From Macrostomum hystrix (taxonomy: Eukaryota; Platyhelminthes; Macrostomidae): 64,000 nt of DNA. The position numbers and the translations under genes are program-made. Below, piece after piece: positions 58,101 to 64,000 of the stretch. Below the pieces are notes generated by a model. That model had not been told where the DNA came from and did not search any database. It saw nothing but the letters and a program-made list of their open reading frames with translations. The DNA lies in assembly GCA_950097015.1 (NCBI GenBank), contig CATNEN010000038.1, positions 682,001 to 746,000 on the forward strand. Reading direction: 5' to 3'. The number at the start of each line of letters is the position of its first letter. Within the stretch, counting starts at the first letter, position 1.

Positions 58101-59434
58101 CGCAGCAGGTCAGAGCAGAGTGACACAAGGCCTGGCTGAGTCTCATTGCCCAACTGGGCAGTCCCAGACTCAATCGGCCACGCTGAGTAGTGGCACTGAG
58201 AGCGATGTCGCGATTTTCTGGCCTGTGATCGATTCCCCACGATTAGAACTGGGAACTCTTCAGGTCTGGAAAAGTATTTAACAGAATGCTGTTACAAAGA
58301 GGCTTGCAGCAATAGGTCGTATTCAGGCTTCATCAAAAAGTATAAAAGTGTATTAGTGCGTACCTTCTCACCGCCAGGTAGAATGAGAACCGGCGCAGCG
58401 ATGGCATAGCAACAATCTCAAGGACCAAATTTCTGCCGATTTTCTGAAGCGGTGAAATCGATTTCACATTTCGAACCGATTTTAAACCTCTGGTGTGTAC
58501 CAGCTGGCACAGCCTTCTGCCGACAGGGGCACCATTCACCGACAGGGCAACCTTCCACTGACAGGGCAACCTTCCTCTGACAGGGCTACCTTTCACTGAC
58601 CGGGCTACCTTCCACTGACAGGGCAACCTTGCACTGAGAGGGCTACCTTCCAACTACTCAACTGAACAAAGATTCATATGTAGGCTTCACCTTCTAGCCT
58701 TTTGTTGGTGCAAAATTTCAACGCAATGAGGTTAGTAACAGTATGAGTGATGGCATTTGATGACACAGAACATATGCATCTGTTCCAATTTGCTCATCGT
58801 TAACGATTGTGCACAATCGCTTAAATTTAAATTTCTTAGCTTCCCTAGCTTAACAACTGATATTTAGTAATTGCTCGGCAAGGAAAAAGCTGGTATTAAA
58901 ACAGCCTGCCGAGTGCAGCTCACAGCATGTGCATTGTGCGAACAAGTGTTCCGTATGGCCAGCTACGGCCCTATATCCAAATCTAACTGCATGTTCTACT
59001 TAGCATCTGATACTCTGATCACTCATTCGACAGACTGTGCTGCATGTTCTACTTAGCATCGGATGAGTCATATGACCGACTGTGCTGCATGTTCTACTTA
59101 GCATCTGATGAGTCATTTGACAGACTGTGCTGCATGTTCTACTTAGCATCTGATGAGTCATTTGACAGACTGTGCTGCATGTTCTACTTAGCATCTGATG
59201 AGTCATTTGACAGACTGTGCTGCATGTTCTACTTAGCATCTGATGAGTCATTTGACAGACTGTGCTGCATGTTCTACTTAGCATCTGATGAGTCATTTGA
59301 CAGACTATGCTGCATCTTCTGCTTAGCATCTGATGAGTCATTTGAAAGACTGCGTTCGACTGCGTGCAGTTTTAGCAAAAAGAATCGGTTTGTTTTTCGT
59401 GTTCATTCCCGCTACAATCAGTAGCAGCAGCAGC

Positions 59435-59480
<46 letters not shown>

Positions 59481-60080
59481 GAAGCAGCAGAAGCAGCAGC
59501 AACAGCAGCAGCAGCAGTAAGCACACAGAAGCCCATCTAGCTACTGGAGTTGGCCCGTAAATGTGCCTTAGATGGTTTCCGGGAATTTCAAGCATTTACC
59601 AAGCCAAACCCCTCCAGCTCACGAACAGATGAAGAAACATTTATGTCATTGTTGTAACATTTAGTTCAATCATTTTAGATTTTGCTTACCCGGCTTGGCT
59701 GAACTTCTTGACCATCGTTGACCTGAAATGTTCTCACCTTGGCCAGCAAGGTTAACGGCCTGGTTGAGTCCGCTGAAATTGCAGTTTAGAAAGTTAGAAA
59801 TTCAGTAGCAATGATTGCTTTTGTAGCTTTCTAGCATGTAATTTTGTAAAAAATGCTCGCTAATTACTTTTGAATTGTTATGTCATTTCAATACTCATTT
59901 CAATTCATTTCAATCATTTCAATTAATACATTTAAAACTGAGCACATTCAAAATATTTATAATGATTGTGAGCACTGAGTACTTACCAATTGTGCAGTTG
60001 GAACACAGCAGGATGATAAATTTAGCAATTAATGTGATACAAAGAAGGCTATGGAATTCTCTGGTATGACTTATTGTCAT
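52180..60080 (-). CDS. ADAM metalloprotease-disintegrin, copy B
   Basis: Same 13 exons as the gene at 36646-44744: 60080-59987, 59772-59690, 58443-58364, 58265-58101, 57426-57188, 57096-57047, 56540-56421, 55794-55723, 55391-55210, 54756-54654, 54391-54006, 53214-52920 and 52689-52180, giving 792 codons. All exon lengths are equal and no stop or frameshift is seen, so both copies look functional. The zinc site and disintegrin cysteines are unchanged. Seen differences are few (for example S457A, F673I with P677L, and D757N). The exon 8 donor is GTGAGC instead of GTGAGT. A Ty3/Gypsy LTR lies 550 bp upstream of its ATG in the same orientation. The exon 5 acceptor is uncertain for the same reason as in copy A. 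Confidence 0.88.
53355..53465. mobile_element. SINE family 2 fragment, ADAM copy B intron
   Basis: Counterpart of 37821-37935, almost unchanged. Confidence 0.65.
53656..53886 (-). mobile_element. SINE family 1 fragment, ADAM copy B intron
   Basis: Counterpart of 38115-38345, with a few substitutions. Confidence 0.65.
54940..55090. repeat. 32-bp minisatellite in ADAM copy B intron 9
   Basis: One unit fewer than at 39425-39635. Confidence 0.85.
55594..55714. repeat. 20-bp repeat in ADAM copy B intron 8
   Basis: Counterpart of 40130-40250, same number of units. Confidence 0.83.
56140..56345. repeat. 32-bp minisatellite in ADAM copy B intron 7
   Basis: One unit more than at 40670-40850. Confidence 0.85.
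57417..58078. repeat. Minisatellite abutting ADAM copy B exon 5
   Basis: Counterpart of 41905-42560. It gained a duplicated CTCTGGGGTGTGTGCAGTAT segment near 57480-57550 and lost other units. Confidence 0.88.
58987..59349. repeat. 45-bp minisatellite in ADAM copy B intron 2
   Basis: Eight units against twelve in copy A. The 180-bp shortfall equals exactly four units. Confidence 0.93.
59420..59519. repeat. CAG microsatellite in ADAM copy B intron 2
   Basis: Counterpart of 44083-44182 with the same interruptions. Confidence 0.92.
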
Positions 60081-60630
60081 GTTTACACAAAAAGTTGCAG
60101 CGATTCAACCAGATGAATAGTCAAATAGTCAAATAATCAAAAGTCAAATCGTCAATCCTTAAAATTCATACAATTTGAAACCCGATATACTTGTAGCTTT
60201 AGGTTTGCCAAGGCTCATAGACTAAAACAGCGGGCACGGAAAGCCGATTTGTGCCCGCTGCCGGGGGGGATTTCGTCTATGTCCAAAGCTACGGAAGGCT
60301 GTTCGTATTGCTGCATTAAAGAGAGACGTGGATGCATCGGACTAGGCTAGTAATGAAGTCGGTGACGGTGACTTATCACATCACGGGATGAGTGAGCCGT
60401 GATGCATATCAAAGTACTAATTAAGACTTATTAAAGACTCTGACTGACCCTGCCCTTCCGTTCTCTCTCCCAGACCCGCCATAAATCTCTTGGCGTTCAG
60501 TGATTTCTCAAACTTTCAATAAAGAGAGGGGGCAGTGTCTTTAATAATTCGTCCAACTTTCTTAATTATCAATCCCCGCTATATCAAAGTCTAATTTTCT
60601 ATCGTCTGCTTAAGTACGGTCCATTTCAAT

Positions 60631-60965
60631 TGTTGTATTCTTGAAGTAACGAATACAGAGATTCCAATTGTAGTGTCGGTAAATGTAAGTATAGCGCCGA
60701 AAGGAGCACTCGGCAGTCGACTGGATAAGCGTATATTTGTAACAGCAGTATTATTAAATACTGGAAAGGGGGGCTTGAGTGTGCGCACCGCGCGGGGGTT
60801 TCTATTTATAGCCTGGGGAGCGAGTGGGAGAACTTTCTAGAAAGTTCTCATAGATAGCCCGCGGGGGAGGCGCAGAGAAGATTCTGGAAACAACAGAGTG
60901 TTATAACAAGTGGTAGAAAGTTCTAGAAAACTATTTACGGAATTATCGTAACGAAACCCACAACA
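60631..60965 (-). repeat. Gypsy element 3' LTR
   Basis: 335 bp. On the minus strand it starts TGTTGTGGGTTTCG and ends GAATACAACA (TG...CA with inverted TGTTG/CAACA). It contains a CTATAAATAGAAAC TATA-type segment on the minus strand at about 60802-60815 and an inverted AACTTTCTAGAAAGTT at 60832-60847. Confidence 0.92.
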
Positions 60966-60975
60966 CCTCCCCACC
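60966..60975 (-). promoter_or_regulatory. Polypurine tract of the Gypsy element
   Basis: GGTGGGGAGG on the minus strand directly precedes the 3' LTR. Confidence 0.8.
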
Positions 60976-61003
60976 AAAACTGTGAGTACAGTTGATAGAA
61001 AGT

Positions 61004-64000
61004 CTATAATTCCATTTGTAGCCGTGGCTTTCGCTGCCTAGCCGACCGTCGTGGATTATCTGGTCCGTAGGGCGGCGGGTGTTGGACTTGGTCCGGCGCT
61101 CGCCATCCTGGAGGCCTGGGTCGAGATCCTGGATGTGCCACCGCTGGTGTGGCCGGCAGCATCAGGTGGCCGGCCGTTTCGTTTTGTTGAGTCGGCAGTG
61201 ATCCTGGCTCGCTGTCTTCCGCGGACACGTGTCGCGGTTGAAGCTGGTCGAAGTGCCGTCGCCACACCGGGCCGCTTGGGACAACCTTGACGTTGACGCT
61301 GCGGCTGCCGTGCCGCTTGGTGACCACTGCCGGAACCCAGCGGCCTTCCTTCTCGCGGCGTGGTCCGTAGTAGCGAGCGTAGACCGGATCTCCGACGTTG
61401 TAGCCTTCTCGGACGCGAGACACCTTTTTCCGAGCTCTGGACTCTTCGGCCTGCTTGACTTGGCGATCCTGGGCGAGATGGGCTGGAGATGGCAGCAGAG
61501 TATCAATCTGCGTCCTGATCTGCCGGCCATTTAGGAGTTCGCTCGGAGAGTAGCCGTTGACCGCAGGAGTCCGTCGGTACTGCATCAGGAACTGCTGTAG
61601 CGCCCTGGCAGGTGGCAGGCTGGATTTCTTCAGGGCCTTCTTGAAGGTCTGAACCAGTCGTTCGGCCGCTCCGTTTGTTGCAGGATGATACGGAGCTCCT
61701 GTGAGGTGCGCGATGCCGTGTTCGCGACACCAAGCTTGAAACTCCTCAGCCATGAATGCCGCTGCATTGTCTGTGACGATGGCGTGAGGGTAGCCGAAGT
61801 GGGCGAAGTCTACTTCCAGAAGCTCGATCGTTGCCCGCGTTGACACGGATTGCGTCGGGTGTATGCACGGGTACTTCGAGTAGGCGTCCGTGAGCACTAG
61901 CCAGTTGGTGCCGAGGAAGTTGACTGCGTGATCCAGATGTAGGCGACTCCAAGGCTTCTCAGGCATCATCCACGGATGGACGGCGGCCTTTGGCGGATGA
62001 TTTTGGTGCTCAGCACAGCTGTGGCAGCCGTGGCATAGGTGCCCGATGTCGTCGTCGATGTTCGGCCAGTAGACTGCCGATCGGGCCAGCTGCTTCATCC
62101 TCTGCATTCCGAAGTGTCCGAGGTGGAGAATCTTCAGCACCTCATTCCGGAGGTTCCGAGGAATCACAAGACGACAGCCATGCAGAAGACACCCGTTGCC
62201 GCAGGAGAGCGAATCTTTGACCTTCCGTAAGCGGGCCACCTCGGCGTCTTCGTCTCGCCTGTCTGGTGGCCATCCTTCTCGACAGTAGCGCATGACGGTG
62301 GAGATCACCGGGTCCCTCGATGATTCTTTGGCCACGGCTGAGGCGTCAGCCGGCTGGATTTGCAAGCTTAGGACCTTGATCGCGCAGACCGTGTCGAAGT
62401 CGGCTGCGCTCTCCTCCCCGTCGAAATCTGGGTCGTCTCCCATTGGCAGGCGACTCAGGGCATCCGCGTTTCCGTGACTCTTGGTCTGGCGGTACTCGAC
62501 TTCGTAGGTGAAGTTGTGGAGCAGGTTAGCCCACCGTGCCAGCCGGTTTGCCGCCATCACTGGTGTCTCCTTCTCGGGCCCGAATAGAGAAACCAACGGC
62601 TTATGGTCCGTGACCAGGATGAACTTGCGGTTGAACAAGTATTGGAAAAACTTCTTTAGGCCGAAGATGATTGAAAGGGCTTCCTTCTGAATCTGAGGAT
62701 AGCGGCGCTGAGCATCCGTCAGAGACTTTGAAGCGTTGGCGATCGGCCGCTCGCTACCATCCGGGTAGCGGTGGAACAGGACGGCGCCGATCCCGACGTT
62801 GGATGCGTCGCAGGAGAGCCCGAGAGGGAGGTCGGCATTGTAGTGGACCAGCACGTTGTCCGACGAGAGCTCCTCCTTGATCTGTTCGAAGGCCCGCTGC
62901 TCCGCGTCGCCCCATGTCCATGGTGCGTCCTTCCTGGTGAGTCGGTACAGCGGCTCAGAGATCGTGGCCATGCTTGGCGGCAGAAACTTTGCGTAGAACT
63001 GGACCGAGCCGAGGAATGAGCGGAGGCTGGACACGTCCTTTGGTGGAGGCATTTCGCGGACAGCGTCCACCTTGGTTCCCTTGGCGATGCCTTCTTTCGA
63101 CAGTACATAGCCAAGGTACTCGATGCTGGGCATGGCGAATTTGCACTTCTCCCGTCGGCAGCGAAGTCCCTTGTCAGAAAGGCGTTGGAAAAGCCGGCGT
63201 AGGTTTGCGAGATGCTCATCAGCGGTCGCGCCGCCGACCAGGTAGTCGTCCAAGTAGAAAACGACTCCGGGCAGATCACCGGCTACCATTTCCATGATAA
63301 ACTGGAACTCACCCACTGCAGACTTCGGGCCGAAAGCGAGCCGCTTCTGAAGAAGCACACCCCGGTGGGTGCTCAGTGCCAGGCGCCTCTGACTCATCGG
63401 TCCCAACTCGATCTGGTTGTAGGCGTCGGCCAGATCTACCTTTGAGAAGCAGTAGCTGCCTCCCAGCTTCTGTAGCAGTTCCTCTGGGAGGGGCAGCGGG
63501 TGACGGTTGTCTTCCAGCTGCGGGTTGATAGTGCACGAGTAGTCTCCGCAGACTCGCAGTTTCGGCTGCTCTGAGCCGGTCGAGGGCTTTCGCACGGGGA
63601 CCACGGGCGTCCCGTAGTCATTGAAGTCAGTAGGCTCCCAGATGCCTCTCCTGATGCCCTCGTCGTAGGCGCGCTCGAGCTCCTCGCGGATGGCGAAGGG
63701 GACAGGCCTAGCCTTCCGGAACACCGGCTTTGCATCCGGGTTAAACTGCAACTCGAGCTTGAAGTCCTTGAGGCAACCCAGCTCGTCCTTCCACAGGTCC
63801 GGGAATTCGTCGCAAAGATTTCGGCAGGCCTTTTGAAGAGCCTCGTCCGGCGGCAGGTGGTCAAACACTGCGTTGACTTCTTGAATGGCGCTGGCAGCGC
63901 CGAGCAGTTTGTCGACGGAGATTCCCAACAGCTTCGTGGCGGTCCGGCCGAGTAGATTCAAGCCGGGCACCTGTGTGACGATGTACTGGATGTCGTGCTC
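61004..64000 (-). CDS. Gypsy pol polyprotein, C-terminal part (partial)
   Basis: Open from the window edge to a stop at 61004-61006, at least 998 codons; the N-terminus is outside. Domains in order: the end of the protease region or linker; reverse transcriptase (PVVPVRKPSTG, FSKVDLADAYNQIEL, catalytic FYLDDYLVG); RNase H (LSCDASNVGIGAVLFH, LVTDHKPLVSLFG, NADALSRL); the integrase zinc finger (HLGHFGMQRMK...CHGCHSC); the integrase core (LHLDHAV, AIVTDNAAAF, GAAERLVQTFKKAL); and a basic C-terminal region without a chromodomain. All catalytic signatures that can be seen are intact. This is the replication polyprotein of an endogenous retroelement. Confidence 0.93.
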   Translation of the reverse strand, partial: EHDIQYIVTQVPGLNLLGRTATKLLGISVDKLLGAASAIQEVNAVFDHLPPDEALQKACRNLCDEFPDLWKDELGCLKDFKLELQFNPDAKPVFRKARPVPFAIREELERAYDEGIRRGIWEPTDFNDYGTPVVPVRKPSTGSEQPKLRVCGDYSCTINPQLEDNRHPLPLPEELLQKLGGSYCFSKVDLADAYNQIELGPMSQRRLALSTHRGVLLQKRLAFGPKSAVGEFQFIMEMVAGDLPGVVFYLDDYLVGGATADEHLANLRRLFQRLSDKGLRCRREKCKFAMPSIEYLGYVLSKEGIAKGTKVDAVREMPPPKDVSSLRSFLGSVQFYAKFLPPSMATISEPLYRLTRKDAPWTWGDAEQRAFEQIKEELSSDNVLVHYNADLPLGLSCDASNVGIGAVLFHRYPDGSERPIANASKSLTDAQRRYPQIQKEALSIIFGLKKFFQYLFNRKFILVTDHKPLVSLFGPEKETPVMAANRLARWANLLHNFTYEVEYRQTKSHGNADALSRLPMGDDPDFDGEESAADFDTVCAIKVLSLQIQPADASAVAKESSRDPVISTVMRYCREGWPPDRRDEDAEVARLRKVKDSLSCGNGCLLHGCRLVIPRNLRNEVLKILHLGHFGMQRMKQLARSAVYWPNIDDDIGHLCHGCHSCAEHQNHPPKAAVHPWMMPEKPWSRLHLDHAVNFLGTNWLVLTDAYSKYPCIHPTQSVSTRATIELLEVDFAHFGYPHAIVTDNAAAFMAEEFQAWCREHGIAHLTGAPYHPATNGAAERLVQTFKKALKKSSLPPARALQQFLMQYRRTPAVNGYSPSELLNGRQIRTQIDTLLPSPAHLAQDRQVKQAEESRARKKVSRVREGYNVGDPVYARYYGPRREKEGRWVPAVVTKRHGSRSVNVKVVPSGPVWRRHFDQLQPRHVSAEDSEPGSLPTQQNETAGHLMLPATPAVAHPGSRPRPPGWRAPDQVQHPPPYGPDNPRRSARQRKPRLQMEL

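Larger units (their letters stand above)
51746..60630. repeat. Segmental duplication, copy B
   Basis: Second copy of 35971-45294. It lacks the 240-bp tandem duplication and the extra 45-bp block at about 38930, and differs in minisatellite counts. It is cut at 60630 by a Ty3/Gypsy element. Confidence 0.93.
60631..64000 (-). mobile_element. Ty3/Gypsy LTR retrotransposon, 3' part (runs off window)
   Basis: Element on the minus strand. Its 3' LTR (60631-60965), purine tract and most of pol are inside the window; the 5' LTR and gag lie beyond 64000. The left flank ...CCATTTCAAT equals the uninterrupted sequence of copy A at 45285-45294, so the exact insertion point is known. The long open pol frame suggests a young copy. 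Confidence 0.95.

Noticed and set aside
61051..63445. Plus-strand ORFs of 60-107 codons and second-frame minus ORFs
   Set aside because: Shadows of the Gypsy pol frame.

Overview
The window is animal nuclear DNA. It has genes with short GT-AG introns (many 70-90 bp), a eukaryotic tRNA gene, LTR retrotransposons, SINEs and a very high load of minisatellites. The gene families (polycystin-2, annexin, calponin-like muscle protein, Ly6-like surface proteins, ADAM protease), BEL/Pao and Ty3/Gypsy elements and dense repeats would suit a free-living flatworm such as Macrostomum or another spiralian. That assignment is an inference and is not proven by any single sequence.

Layout. 1-3500 is a pyrimidine-rich minisatellite. 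A tRNA-Leu(TAA) lies at 4364-4446 (minus). A calponin/transgelin-like muscle protein gene (5521-7155, plus) has the 3' end of its first exon, with the splice donor, copied about nine more times in its first intron. Three related Ly6-like surface-protein genes follow on the minus strand (9164-9493, 12031-12369, 13636-13986), separated by minisatellites and a solo LTR. An unrecognised two-exon gene lies at 15723-16457 (plus). A complete eight-exon polycystin-2 gene (18904-22744, minus; 855 codons) and a seven-exon gene (24695-28402, minus; 762 codons) come next. The second gene joins a DZANK1-like N-terminal half to a four-repeat annexin core.

From 30271 onward the window is dominated by mobile DNA and a large segmental duplication. 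A decayed Polinton/Maverick-like element carries a SINE with a 13-bp target duplication, and also a 4.3-kb BEL/Pao element that lost its protease and reverse transcriptase in frame. A 13-exon ADAM metalloprotease gene (36646-44744, minus; 792 codons) is present again, nearly identical and also intact, at 52180-60080. Several introns of both copies carry minisatellites whose copy number differs between the copies. Between the two copies lie a LINE reverse-transcriptase fragment, further minisatellites and an unknown ORF with an Ala/Ser/Thr repeat. A Ty3/Gypsy element (60631 to beyond the window end, minus) interrupts the second copy. The first copy shows the empty site at 45294/45295, so that insertion came after the duplication.

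The host genes do not form an operon or a shared pathway. Exon structures were assembled by eye from frame, intron phase, GT-AG signals and family similarity. Every multi-exon model listed closes in frame.
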